Source: Timema cristinae (taxonomy: Eukaryota > Arthropoda > Insecta > Phasmatodea > Timematidae). Taken from it: a stretch of 64,000 nt of DNA. Made by a program: the position numbers and the translations under genes. Positions 32,385 to 44,699 of the stretch are shown one piece after another. A model generated the notes under the pieces. The model did not search any database and had not been told where the DNA came from. It saw nothing but the letters and a program-made list of their open reading frames with translations. How positions within the stretch are numbered: the stretch's first letter is position 1; every line of letters starts with the position of its first letter. The stretch is from NCBI GenBank assembly GCA_039000515.1, contig JBCFYV010011135.1:17812675-17876674 (forward strand), given 5' to 3'.

Positions 32385-32460
32385 TACCTCAAGCTATATT
32401 TTCTGCAGCTATCACTTTTGTTATATATTATCAATACCTATAAAATAACACAGTAAAATG
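32385..32460 (-). repeat. Repeat R-B copy, inverted
   Basis: CTGCAGCTATCACTTTTG, then TTATATATTATCAATACCTA and TAAAATAACA match the reverse R-B core. Confidence 0.5.
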
Positions 32461-32602
32461 TTATCAATGTTGGCTGCAAGGAAATAATTTTGAAATTTCT
32501 GAGCTGTTCTCCCAACCAAAATAAGTTTTTTTTTGATCGTATGACATACATGACCAGGAGGTCCATGACTTCCAGGTTCGATCATCGTGTATGTAACTAT
32601 TT

Positions 32603-32870
32603 TTTTATTATTATTTAGCACCACGTCTACTACACATTCGGCTTATATGCTTTATCACTAATCACGCTAATGGGTTAGTAATTGGGAAGGTTGAATTTAG
32701 AGGAAGTGAACCCACATTAGCGTAGAAAGACAGAGAAAGGAGTGGTAAACCATTTAAGATAAACAAATACCCAATTCACCTGGCCGATATTCAAACCTCA
32801 ATCTTCCCGTCCTCGGCAGTCTAGCTAAACACGAATCTAGCGCGTTAGCTAACTGAACCACGAGGCGGGA
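32603..32870 (-). mobile_element. SINE-2 copy
   Basis: Tail TTTAGCACCACGTCTACTAC, GGGTTAGTAATTGGGAAGG, body GTGAACCCACATTAGCG, reverse B box ATTCAAACCTCAATC, head GCGTTAGCTAACTGAACCAC and GAGGCGGG. Short ACTATT words on each side may be a decayed target duplication. Confidence 0.82.
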
Positions 32871-33074
32871 TACTATTAGCCTCTCTGGGGGAACAGAACG
32901 TTGCCCAGGGTACACCTTAGGGGACGCATTGAGATTGTTTCTTTACCCTGTGATTTGGAAAATCAGGACAATTTACTAATATGATTCTTAACCGATTAAG
33001 AGGATTAGTTCAATAAATAAACGAAATGTTTTTAATATAAGCGTGTGGTATTTAATAAACTTAATTAAATTCAA

Positions 33075-33300
33075 ACCTACTTCAGTGGCCGATTGGCCGA
33101 GGGCGTTACTTGTTGGTTAGACTGGCCTGCTGAAGACCAATATTGAGGTTCAAGTCCTAGTTGGATCTATTGAGGGTGGATTTTCCTAAATTGTTTCTAA
33201 ATTTCTTTCAACGCAAATGTGGGTATATTACCTCCAAAATACTTACTTTCTTATTCTTACTTAATTAGATTAATTATCATATATGCGTGAGATGCGGTAT
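33075..33300 (+). mobile_element. SINE-3 copy
   Basis: ACCTACTTCAGTGGCCGATT, GTTAGACTGGCCTGCTGAAG, B box TTGAGGTTCAAGTCC, body CAACGCAAATGTGGGTA, tail remnant GAGATGCGGTATTAAAA. Confidence 0.8.
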
Positions 33301-34999
33301 TAAAAAAATTCATTATTTATTTTAAGTAATTATGTTTTCTTATTATTTAAATTAAATTAAGTAAATTGAATTAAAGTTTAACTTATTCCTTTTTTTTTGT
33401 AGCAGGAGCAGTTCTAGTCCAAAAGGTATATTTTTACTTTTTAAGTAAAGATAATGAAAAGGGTGATACATGAGTGAGTCTATCTTACGGGTCTTGAGAC
33501 CTGGATTCGATTCTGTATTCCTAAAAAACGTGGTAATGGTGAATTATTATGCAAGATTATAGAATGCTGTGTCTGTTCTGTTTTAATTTGATATTAGTTT
33601 GTAGGTTGTATGCTCATAAAATAATTGCACCAAGTAAAAGGCACACTACAAATTCCTAGAACCAGTGAATTAACCATAAAGTTTTCTTTATTCCCATATA
33701 TATATATATATATAGTTTAATAACCTGGACATTCGAATGAATGAGTAGGAATAATTTTTGAGAACCTACAATTTATGTCTGACTATACCTGAAATTACAA
33801 ACAATTTTTTTAATGTATTTTGTTCAAACTTGATATTTTATGTTACCTGTCCATCCATAAATCAAGACTGAATTAATATTTTAAGTGTATCCCTAAAATA
33901 AAGGTTACATTTTTTAAACACTATTATTAATTTATTTTTCAAATTGCTTCATCAATCACATTATTACTGTGTCTATTTGGAGAAGATTTTATATTATGAA
34001 CAGCACCTAATACTTTTTTCTAAGAAATAAATTAAGAATAGTTTACTAATAATTTATTTCTTAAATTGATGCCACAAATTATAAAAGATTATATGAGAAA
34101 CTATGTACGGTAAAATTGTGTTGCATAATTTATTTAAATACTATCCTTATTCAAAACAATTACAATTGATTTAATTTCAGGCAATCGCAGGACTTATGAT
34201 GAACTTTAAAATTCCATTTTCTTGTGGGTTTATTTCCCATCAAGTGAATGTACATTTTGAAGATAAAAGTGGAGCGTTTATGGTTTTTGAGATATAAATG
34301 AAGAAACATATCACCATATTATACCGATAGGAACCTTTTAGCATACATTTTCATGCAGGGAATTGCGGTGAATTTAAGGATCTACATTATCATATTCTGA
34401 GATGGCCATTATTGTATTCCTTTTGTTATAACACTGAAATAACGAGTGTGCCATTAGTAAATTTTCAAAGAAGTAGAAACATACATACATGATGATGGAT
34501 CTAAGGATATGAAAGAGGTAACATGCAAAAGCTCACTTGTCCACCTAATCAGATTTTTTAGAATTAAAGAAAAAAGACATTTCCGATGTTTCCTGAATAA
34601 AATTTAACTGATTTGTTGCTAATTGAGCTTAACTGTTTTATAAACCAGTCATAATACTTTATTTAAATCCAGTTTTATGGATTTCTTGGAAAAATGTAAC
34701 CAAAATGTATACTTGTGAGGTTATGTCATGTAACATTATCAATGCTAGTTTAACTTACATCAATACTACTCACCCCTTAGTAATGCTGATACACATAAAT
34801 ATCCTGCAATTTAGAATTAACAATGCTATCTAATCTACGTCAATACTACCCAACCCAAATAATGCCAAAACTCAAAGACATCCTGAAATATTAAAAATTT
34901 ACAAAACCGTACTATGTCTAAAATATGTGATTTATTCACTCTAGTTCCACGGCCGACAACCATCACAGGTTTAGTTCACACTAAATTCTATTCTGAAGG
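33301..34999. other. AT-rich spacer with an imperfect ~80-bp duplication
   Basis: At about 34740-34900 the block ATCAATACTAC..ACCC with TAATGC and CATCCTG occurs twice in tandem. A B-box-like CTGGATTCGATTCTG at 33501 stands alone. No gene is recognised. Confidence 0.35.
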
Positions 35000-35350
35000 G
35001 AAGCGAGACACACCTTTGAAAAGTGGGTCTATGAGACACCTGCATGAGGTGATCTAGGCCTACGCTGATTGGTCAAGCCAGCCGACCAAAGACATCACGC
35101 GATCTACACTGCCAAATTTGCCGGCTCTTTAGGGTGACGTGTCAAGATGATGTGTCAAGACGACGACGGTGATTATTAAGAAAATCATGTTTCCATACGT
35201 GTTCCCAACATGACCGTTATACTTCTAATATGAAGATCTCCCTTCCTTGTGGCCGCAACTAGACCTATATAAAGATGGCACTCAGTATCATGGTGGACTA
35301 TTAATTCCGACTCAACCACGAGAGGTACTCGTCAGGACTTGGGCATAATC
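35000..35350 (+). promoter_or_regulatory. GC-richer patch with TATA box
   Basis: Inverted CCAAT (ATTGG) at 35068-35072, TGACGTGTCA at 35135-35144, TATATAAA at 35266-35273 and a TCAGTA initiator-like word at 35282 lie in order on the plus strand. The TATA-to-TCAGTA spacing (16 bp) is too short for a standard pair. An AATAAA at about 35637 could end a short transcript, so a decayed LTR is an alternative. Confidence 0.25.
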
Positions 35351-36022
35351 GCTCCGAGATGGAAAAATATAAACGTTTTATATTTCGTTAGAAACTTATA
35401 TATTAAGGCTTATATTGGGTTATGATGTCCAAACACTTAGTTGAGTATGTGATTAAAATTGTTCAGTGTAGGCCTCAGTAATTTATAACTAGAAGATTTA
35501 TTTTGGAAGTTAAATTTGCTTTATGGAACCCTTAATGTTCCCTTTTGCCGCTTGAACTAGTCTCTTAGACTTATTTGTCGGTAGCCACTTTTTGATTCTT
35601 TTTTCGTATTTATGCTTGTGATTATTTTAATTTGAAATAAAATTTGATGGCACTTGTACCACCATTATTTGTTTTCACTTTAAATTTCGATAGTGTTTAA
35701 ATTAAAGATAAAATATTGAAGAGGTAGTTAATGTGAATAAATTAAAAAGGTAATTTATTTTTGTTGATCAACAAGTTATAACTTTTATTGATAACCGATG
35801 CTTTTAGGGAGAAACTAACAGTATTCTAATGTAATATTGCTTTGTTTTCTATTGTAGTAATGAATATAAACATGTTTAAATATTCTCGATTACTTCAAAG
35901 TTGGTGGAATTAATAGTCCCGCAGAAGTTTGGGTTATGTCAGGGAGTCAAACCTTTGTGTTATATTTTTTTGTTAGAATTTATATTTGTGATTAAATTTA
36001 GTTTAAAATTTCATTATTTGGG

Positions 36023-36290
36023 AATGAATACACAGGTGTGATTCTGACACCTTGTTAACCATGTAGCGGAGCTCTATAAGCTCTTCGATATTACAATAAT
36101 AGAAATATCTTGTACCTTTATATTTGATGCTCTTTAAGCTCTTTATTAATATAATAAGGATTCAAAGGTTTGATAATTTAATCAGTTTGTTTAATCTGAA
36201 TTCACAAAGGTGATTCAGTTACTTTGTTAACCAAGTAGAGGAGCTCTTTTAAGCTCTTTATTATATTAACCATTTTGAGGAAACTCTAGG
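36023..36290. repeat. Diverged duplication with GAGCT..AGCTC hairpins
   Basis: TTGTTAACCATGTAGCGGAG plus CTCTATAAGCTCTT (about 36053) and TTGTTAACCAAGTAGAGGAG plus CTCTTTTAAGCTCTTT (about 36224) are copies about 172 bp apart. Each has complementary GAGCT and AGCTC arms. A third, weaker GCTCTTTAAGCTCTTT lies near 36130. Confidence 0.6.
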
Positions 36291-36299
36291 GTCTCTTCC

Positions 36300-38080
36300 A
36301 GATTAATTAAAATAAATAAATAATTTATGATATATCTCTTATGTTGTACGTTTCAAACGTAGTATTCTTCAAGGACAACCAATGCATTGAGATTGTGGAT
36401 TAAGTCCTCTAATGTACTGTGCAAGCGCAGTCTCTGCCTTATTTATATGTTTTTTCAACACTGCTCAGTTCGCCTGTGAGGCCGTGAATTACTTATATAC
36501 CTTTGTTGTCTTACTTTGAATAAATGATTCTGTTTTGATTAAACTTGCAAATTTTCATATTAATTGTTGTTACATTAAATTTCCTTATTAATTCCGGCCA
36601 ACCTCTTTCCGCCTGTTGTGGCCTCTAGTGGATAGATTTGGAGGTGGTAAACGGTTCAGTCTGAACATTGCGGGCATGTGAGATTTTGCACATCCAATGT
36701 ATGGATTCGTGTGGTTGTGTATGGATCATTGTTTGAAGACGGCTAAAAATAAATTGTGGGAAACGTTCAATGATTTTAAAGACATTTTATTTTATTAATA
36801 GGTCTACGTATAATACCGTTATAATGTGTTTAATACAATCTTTTTTAAGTTTTTAAAAACCTATTAAATCTAGAATTTAATAATTCAACATTTAAAAACA
36901 AATTTATTCCTGATTTTTTTTAAATGTGTGAATAATGTTTACTTTTTAAAACCGTGAACGGTTGGCTTGAAATAATTCTAGGAAATATGTATGTGAATGC
37001 AAAGCAGTGAGTCAAGAATTTTCAAAATAGTTTGATAGTAAAATACCTTAAAATTATTTTTTAAGTTGTACAAATAAAACAGTTTTCTTATTTATCGTGA
37101 AAAATTATTCCCTGATACCTATTTTGAAATCAATTTTTAAGACCAATTTCGAAAGTTTAAAAATGTCAATCTACCATTTTTCGTAAGTAAACTACCCTTA
37201 AATTAATTAATACTAGAAAAATAAACATATATTATTATTATTATTATTATTATATTATTATTATTTTATCCTTATTTAACATGTAAAATAATCCTCCAAT
37301 AATCATTTTGCATAAAATCTTTAAAGTGATTATAGAATTTTGAATTAAATAAACTCTCTCATCAGTAAACTGTCCTACATTTGAGGATTAGAGTCAAAAT
37401 CAAAAAAAGTCCAAGGCATTGAGCTATAATATATCTATTGCATTAGTGTTCTGTAATATGTGATCATACTAAATGAACTCTTGAGTCCCGTAGGGGATTA
37501 GTGTCTTACATAAGATTTAAGAGCTGAAGAACGCATGCAATATATCAAAAGGTCTATGTTTTACTAGACCCGAGCATACCTAATAAGTTGAACGCTCTAT
37601 TTCAAGTCTCAGACGTCACCACATAACAGAAATGGTAGTCATACTATCTCCCTCTATCCGTCATATTTTCATGATGCTAAACACTAAATTATTATCTTCT
37701 CCTTGTGAATGTAAAACCAGCCATTATTATAATAACTTTTCTCTTCAATCCACATACAGTGGCTTTATCTTTGCCTTCACATCGTCACAGGATGAATATT
37801 ACATTTGAATGAACTGTCGACGAAACATATTTTTTTTCAGCAGGAATACTGGGAACATTTAGATTTGAAAGAGGCATCTCAAAATGTATTCCTCGTGAAA
37901 TGCGAACGCACATCCCAAATTTGTATGTATGGTGAGATGTAAATTTTTACTTTTATAAATATAGTTTTATTCTATATGTAAAATTGTTCTAATATTTTTA
38001 CATCCGCACCTGAAAGCACGTGTAAAAAAAAAAAAGATGTCTGTCTCGTCAGAATTAACTTGATGGTTTGTTTATTTTCA
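36300..38080. other. AT-rich spacer
   Basis: A GC-richer piece at about 36400-36500 and 36595-36720 has no assigned identity; an AATAAA lies near 36519. An (ATT)n run sits at about 37230-37265. No gene is recognised. Confidence 0.35.
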
Positions 38081-38082
38081 GC

Positions 38083-38322
38083 AACATGTCTTACTACATT
38101 TTCGGGTTGTACGAATATGTGCTAATTACGCTAGTGTACGAGGGATGAGGAAGGTTGAATTTAGAGGAAGAGCACCCAAATTTGTGTGGAGGGATAGTGG
38201 AAAATCATTTAAGATATATAACCCTCACTGCACCCAACTATAGTTGAACCCCGATATGCCTGTCTTAGACAGTCTAGTCCAACACAGAAGTAGCGCGTTA
38301 GACAATGTGGCCACCAAATCAG
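38083..38322 (-). mobile_element. SINE-3 copy
   Basis: Tail AGCAACATGTCTTACTAC with TTCGGGTTGTACG, body GGTTGAATTTAGAGGAAG and GTGTGGAGGGATAGTGG, head GCGCGTTAGACAATGTGG and CCACCAAATC. Confidence 0.8.
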
Positions 38323-38500
38323 GTATTAGGAAGGTTGAATCTAGGGGAAGTGTACCCAAACTTGCGTAGAAGGCGGGTGGGAAAAATGAGGGAAAACAAA
38401 CCTTAGTTGAATCGACCGGGATTTGAGACACAATCTCTACGTCATCATCGGGCCACTCTAATACAATATTGATGCTTTTGACAAGAAGTGACCAACCCAC
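38323..38500 (-). mobile_element. Second SINE-3 copy, tail lost, directly adjacent
   Basis: Repeats the SINE-3 body and head (GGTTGAATCTAGGGGAAGTG, CTTGCGTAGAAGGCGGGTGG, GACCGGGATTTGAGACAC) immediately after the first copy, in the same orientation. Confidence 0.7.
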
Positions 38501-38778
38501 GGTACGTGTGCCATTAGTGGAACATTAATTCATTTTTAGTAGCATGACTAAAACCACTCTAGAATTTTAAAAATAACAATATAAATTATTTGCATTGGAA
38601 AACCAATAAATTGCCTAATCAAGCCCGGATAATAGAATGCTTTTATAATATTGGTGATAACTAATAACAAACAATATCAATAATCTCGATTATTCAACAG
38701 CAAGTAATTTCACCAAATCTTAGAATTGGAATTGGAAGACAAACACCATGCCTAGTTTCTGCTCCATTTTAGTGTCTA

Positions 38779-39460
38779 TTGGATTTAGCAAGAAAAGGAT
38801 CTTGTGAAATTTTGGAGTTTAAGGGGCAGTGGTATGAGTTTTTAAAAGATAACGGGGAACTACCTTATGATGAAGATGGAGATGAAGATTGGCTATTGGA
38901 TTTATCTTTTCTGAACGACATATTAGGCCATATTTACAACTAGAATGAGTGTTTGCAAGTTAAAATAAATATTTTTACAAAATATGCAACTCATCTTAGG
39001 CTTTTAAACCAAAGCTCATTCTTCTGAGTCATAATCTTTCTCAGAATGAGATTTCTATTTTTCTCAAATGCGAATCTTTCTAACCCTGAATGTAGTGGAC
39101 TTCCATGCTTTGATAAAAAAAATTGGAAAACTCTTTTGAAAATAGGTTTTCATAAATTAAGGATGAAAAGAAAAATGTTTAGCTTTTCACAAACTTCTCT
39201 TCAATTTCTATAGAGGAATTTGTTCTCTACAATTCTGATGTACAAATTTAGATTATTGAGCTTCAGAAAGAGGCTGCAATTCACAGCAAGTACAAGGAAG
39301 TACTTAGAAATCCATTCAACCAGAATTTTCCAACGTCTGGGAATGCCTTTCTCCGTGCCTGTTTCTTACATTAAGAAACCCGATCTTGAGAGACATTTGC
39401 ACGTTTTGGTTCTAAATACAGGAACAATACATTTGTGTGCAAACATTTTCAATTATTAAC
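38779..39460 (+). pseudogene. hAT-type transposase relic (GTF2IRD2/ZBED-like C-terminal half)
   Basis: From 38779 one frame reads about 54 codons including GQWYEFLKDNGELPY and then DWLLDLSFLNDILGHIYN. This matches the tryptophan-leucine 'W-L-x-D-L-x-F-L-x-D-I' block of hAT-derived transposases related to GTF2IRD2/ZBED proteins. A stop follows at 38941. Another frame at 39243-39305 gives IIELQKEAAIHSKYKEV, resembling the segment before the dimerisation domain. Then GTIHLCANIF at 39421, back in the first frame, recalls the hAT dimerisation signature (G-T-x-x-L-C-E-x-x-F-S). Stops and frameshifts throughout show it is dead. The N-terminal zinc finger and first catalytic part were not found, and no terminal inverted repeats could be placed. 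The family identification rests on remembered motif order, not a search. Confidence 0.65.
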
Positions 39461-41799
39461 TTGGGTAAAAACTAGTACCGTTCTATTCTCACTGATAATT
39501 AATTGATAAACATATAAGAAACCTAATTAATCTTGATTCTCCCACGCAAAATAGATTTCTGAATTTCAGAGAAATCCATAAATATCATTAAAGACAGAAA
39601 TATTTATTTTATATTAATAAAATTGGTTGAGATTGTTACAATATCTAGTTTTCTTACTAAGAGGTATAATGTTTATTACTTATAATAATAATGATAAATC
39701 ATATTATAAAATTACGGTACATGAATTACTTCTGGAATATAAATTATTGATAAAAGAAATTGGTATATTTTCATTAAAATATGATAGTAACTTTAGCTTT
39801 GTTTTATTGGATAACTTATTTGAAATAAACATAAATATCCCAAAATTCATAATACAATCAGGAATAAAATTGAGGATTCAATTTTTAAATAGGGCTAGTG
39901 GTTTTTTGTAAAGATAATGATGGTACTTAGGAAGGTTGAATGGCATGCCCAAGATTCTCCACTCATATAGTGACACGCCACAGAAAAAAAGAGTTTGGTC
40001 ACCCCAAACTTAGACCATTTGGGCTTTGAAGAAGGGTTCTTTCTTATACAGTTATGGTTTCTCACTTTTATTCCACGCACAGGGGTAAATGTTTCTCCTT
40101 ATCCTAGCCTTCTTCTATTTAACCAGTAAGTGTAAATATTTGGATCTCCAGAACAGCTAGTAAGATTTATTGTAAATAAAAACTTTATGTTGCTTTAAGT
40201 CTTTCAGGATTGATACACTTATTCTTGATCTAAATAGCCTGCTATTGTAAAGTTTTCTATACAATAAATAATGTATTTTACAAGAATATATATGCAATAC
40301 TAGACATAGAAAAAAATTATATTTTTAATTTTTCCTATTAAATTTTTGGCACAGGAATCTTTGAATACAAATGTATCAGTTGTAATCACCAAATGTTGAA
40401 ATGTAATAAATATAATGTGTATATTGAGTTTCTAAAAATAATTTTTTAGTATATTGGTGATCAATTTTTGAAAAGTTCTTATTTTTGTAAAATATTTTTA
40501 ACGATTCTGTTCAAATTGGTATCTAAGTATTAATTCAAATAATGTATTAATAATATATGTTTATTTTTATAAAATAATTTAATTTCATGTAGTCTATTTA
40601 TGAAAGATTTTATAAAATTGAAAATATTTCAAAATGGTTTCAAATATTCCGTTCAAAATGGGACCTTGGAAATGGTTTTAATTATAAATTATAAAATATT
40701 GTATATATTTATAAATAGGAATCATTTTTCTCCCTCCTCTTTTTTTTTATTGAAATAACAAAGTCGGTTGTAGGTTAAGGTGAAATGAAGTATATGCTAA
40801 GACAGAATAGAGAAAGAAGTTTCAAAAACGGGCACAGACCGTGTAGCCTGACAGCGATTGAGAATTTATCGCTGACCGAAGTGGCCACTTTAATATTACA
40901 TCAATAAAAACAAGATTTTATTTTTATTTTTTACGTAATATTGAATTTACAGAAAAGCTTATTTTCCCCCAAAAAAACAACTAGTTAATACTTAATGTAT
41001 TTTATTTGTGTAAATGACGTTACTTATTTCCGTATATATTCTGAGGACGTACGTGGTACAAACGACTGCACATGGCTGGGTGCAAGAGTGAGGGTTGTAA
41101 GGGTTTGGGGGGTGGGGGGGGGTAAGGAGAAAATAAAATGGGTGAAGGGCTGCTTATTTCCGACCTCCCCAGCGAACTCTAAGATCAAAAACCACATCTA
41201 CGATACCCTCTTAATCCCAGTAATGGAAGTCGTCGACACATATTTCTTTTCCCCCCTCTTCATCTCATTCAATGGAACCACCGTCTTTTCTTGACTTATC
41301 CAACTCACATATATATATATAATATATACACACACGTAAGCACGAGTCAGCCGCCTTATTTGGCCGATTGCACTGAAATAGACTCGCCTACATTTCGTAA
41401 GAGAGAAAGAAAAAAACAAACTATCCCACCATGTTTGAAAAGAATAATACGTGACAGTTACGCCCTTTGGTATACGAAGAAAATTCAATTTTATCTCCAT
41501 CTCTTACTATCCTTACATTTATTCCATACCCCATCTTCTTTGGTGAAGTTTTTTTTTTTTATGTTGTTCATTCTTCGACTCCTGATGGAAGGAGTAGAAA
41601 GAAAAACTAAAAGAGAACTGTAAAGCTCGAATAGTTTCAATGATGTCAACCAATAGAGAAAATGGCCATACAGATGAAAATTTGCGACATTTTCCCGTTA
41701 AATAATAAACTTTCTGATCTAATTCATTTTTTAAAGAACAGTCTTTAAATAACTTACAATACAAATATATTTACTGTTTGTCAACCATAAAAATATTGT
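39461..41799. other. Mostly AT-rich spacer; mixed patch at 41030-41620
   Basis: 40050-40115 (TTTCTCACTTTTATTCCACG) may be a SINE body fragment. 41030-41620 is more balanced in composition and has overlapping open frames of 80-110 codons on both strands, but no recognisable motif and no consistent codon signal. G-rich GGGGGGTGGGGGGGGG lies near 41106. Confidence 0.35.
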
Positions 41800-41935
41800 A
41801 CTTAATTACCAGTATTATTTTACAGGTATTGATACTATCTATCAAAACTGACATATCAAAGACTTAACGTATGAATGCATGAAAGTAGATCTAATAACTT
41901 TTTCTCTCAGATATAATTTCATTCTCTGAAAATTG
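41800..41935 (+). repeat. Repeat R-B copy
   Basis: TTTTACAGGTATTGATACTA, CTATCAAAACTGACATATCA, GACTTAACGTATGAATGCAT and GAAAGTAGATCTAATAAC. One of the better preserved copies. Confidence 0.6.
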
Positions 41936-43964
41936 TAATTAATTAACTAAATTAAATAAAAACACAGCTTTTCATGACATTTCATTTAAAATTGGCGATT
42001 GTTAAGTATTAGATTATCATAATATAATAACTGAGCTTTCGTAGAACAACGTGCATCGGTGTTCACGTGGAATAAACGTCAAGTTTGGCCATCCGGTAAC
42101 AAATAGGTTGGGGTTTGAATTCTAGTTTAGTGCACTGAGTGTGGTTTTGTATTTAATATTTAAAGGGCACAGGGGAAATAGGGGGAGAGTAATATTACAG
42201 GACGATGGTTTTTATATCTCAATACGCATAAAGGCCACAGCAAATACTTTTGACGTGAATACGTTTTTAAATTCAGAACAGTACTAGAAGTATACGGAAA
42301 GAAAAGTTGAATGTAATGAAATCATTAGATAAGGTTTGGTTTAATATATAAAGTACTAAAGGTAGCCAAACCAAATTGATATCATTCGATAGCTGATGGA
42401 ATAAAGATTCCTCATTGACCTTCAGATAACACGCCATGCTACGTGGATGGCTTAGGGAGAGGGGGTCCGCCATTTTGTCTAAGATCCGCCACGCCTCGGA
42501 AACTTCCACAAAATAAAACTTAGCACTCTGTCGTGGTACGACGCTTGTTTTAATGGCAATAAACAGATAGCATTGAGCTCTATTTATTTAACTAATAATA
42601 CTTAAATATAATTACAGTATTGGTGAAGAACTTTTGGATTGAAATTGAAAAATTCTAGAAAATTCAAAATGTCCGCCTATACCCGCCGTAAAGCCGGCCA
42701 GAAATAGCTGGACGTATACGACAAGAAGGAACAGCTTGTCAGCTATGCGTTAATACCTCAATGTCTGTATCGGAACGAATAAGGAATACCGGGAACGAAT
42801 GAAATTAGAAACGGCGCAGCGTATTCACGTAAAACCCCGACGGCCTTGCACCGAAACAACACCAACCAGTTTTTTAAAATTAATTTTATTGTGACAGAGA
42901 CCTCTATTAACCATAATATAAAGTGCATTTGAAAGGTCTCATGATTGTCCAAATGATCGCAGCACTGACACAATTTGAGCAACAATTGATCTTCACCCCG
43001 GTTTCCCTTACACATTTTATATGTTTTCAAAGACAATACCATAATGTCTTCTTAAAATTACACTTTCATTCCTTAAGAGTGAGGGTTTTTAAACGTCGGT
43101 AGTATGTATGGATATACTACTCTTTTTTATTTCGATTTAATATTAGTAAAAATGTATCACAGTTATTAATATATTTAATGATAATGAAGTCACTGGCTCT
43201 TTTAAACAAAACAAATTCACACAAACTCTCGTAGAATAATTCTAAAAAAAAAGAGTAAAAAAAGAAGAGAGAGAGAGAAAAAACTCAATTTACAAGGCAA
43301 AGTTCTGTATAAAAAAAATAAAATATAACCACGCAGTTTAACCAAATGTAAGGTAAGAGGGGAAGGGGGTATTAAATTATCACAAGGATACTAGTTCTAG
43401 AGGGTAGCCGTTTGCACGTAATCCGACAATGTTGCCCAACAGTGGCTATATAGTTTAAAAATTCATTACCCTGTTCATGTAGATGACTCAAAAACTTCCC
43501 TATTCTCTTCCTCATTCCAGTTCCCCGAATCCCCAAACACACTTTCATCCCCACATCCCCTTTCCTTCCCGCAATCCACTCCCGCAAACCCCATTCTCTC
43601 CAATGGACCATATTAGAGCAGAATGAAAATATGTCACCAAGGAATATTTTGTTGTTTTTATATGAAACAAACAATTTAATATGAAAAAAATACTTTAGGG
43701 GAATTTTAATTGTCAAGTTTACGAACCTGTTTAGATATTAAGTGCCCATATGAAAAAAAAAATGAACAATGATTTTAAAAATTAATTTTTGAATTACAAT
43801 GCCACACATGATCAAATAAATACTAATGTAGAAATTTTGATTAATAGCACAATGTATCTAATTAATTACTTATCATAAAATACTTTAAACTAATTAAAAA
43901 CATCTTTTTGTTTTATCTATTATTTTTAATTATAAATATTTAGTTAGCAGACAACATTATTATG
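41936..43964. other. AT-rich spacer; weak gene-like hints only
   Basis: A minus-strand ATG in good context (GACAAAATGGCGGACC, about 42455-42470) and a 114-codon minus-strand open frame at 43372-43716 were examined, and neither has a recognisable domain. A (GA)n run lies near 43270. Confidence 0.3.
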
Positions 43965-43975
43965 TAGATATTGAG

Positions 43976-44242
43976 AGGGTGATCTGGTGGTCTAGGGGTA
44001 AGGTGTCAGACTTCTATGCTGGCGGCCGGGGTTCAACCCTCGGTCCCGGCACAGATTTATCTGATTACCAAACCCTTCCTTCACCTCTGACAAGACATCT
44101 TGTGAATGTGGGGAATGCCAGGTTGCCACCGTGGTTCGGATTCCACGTTAAACTGTAGGTCCTTCATTTTATCTCACAATCACACTACCATTACACATTA
44201 GCGTAAGTGCGTATAGCCCGAACGGGTAGTAAGACGCGGTGC

Positions 44243-44296
<54 letters not shown>
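43976..44296 (+). mobile_element. SINE-1 copy, full length, long (TAA)n tail
   Basis: Head GGGTGATCTGGTGGTCTAGG, B box GGGGTTCAACCCTCGG, tail CCCGAACGGGTAGTAAGACG and about 17 triplets. The 11-bp duplication TAGATATTGAG flanks it exactly (43965-43975 and 44297-44307). Confidence 0.96.
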
Positions 44297-44298
<2 letters not shown>

Positions 44299-44699
44299 GA
44301 TATTGAGGAAGATTTTAATACACAAAGCTATTAAATGATTCAATTTTAATCAAAAATATTATGGGTGATAATTTCGACATGAATATTTAGTCGGATTAAT
44401 TATTTTTTAATGTTTCAAATTTAGTTTTGTATTTAGCGATACATAACATTTTCAGATTTAATCAAGTTACTGTATTTTATTTATTTTAACTATCGGACAA
44501 TAATCTGTGTTATTATAAATACCTCACGTTAAGAGAAATTCGCAAACACTTCACAAATTAGAATTTGTTTTAAATACGTGACTAAACGTATTTTTTTTTC
44601 TTATAAATCGTTCTTAAAAAATGTTTAAAAATACAATTAGATCTGACGCAGTGTTTTATTGACGAATAAAATTGTGAACATATTATATTATTATTGAAA

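Noticed and set aside
41291..41623. 110-codon plus-strand frame overlapping a 100-codon minus-strand frame
   Set aside because: Both strands open in the same place, with low-complexity content; no sign of selection visible.
42273..42509. Minus-strand frame beginning with a good start context (CAAAATGGCGG)
   Set aside because: No domain or clear donor site; the AAAATGGCGG word also occurs at the start of the window and near 8935 outside any gene, so it is not specific.
43372..43716. 114-codon minus-strand open frame
   Set aside because: Starts in AT-rich non-coding-like sequence, no recognisable motif, no flanking splice sites I would trust.
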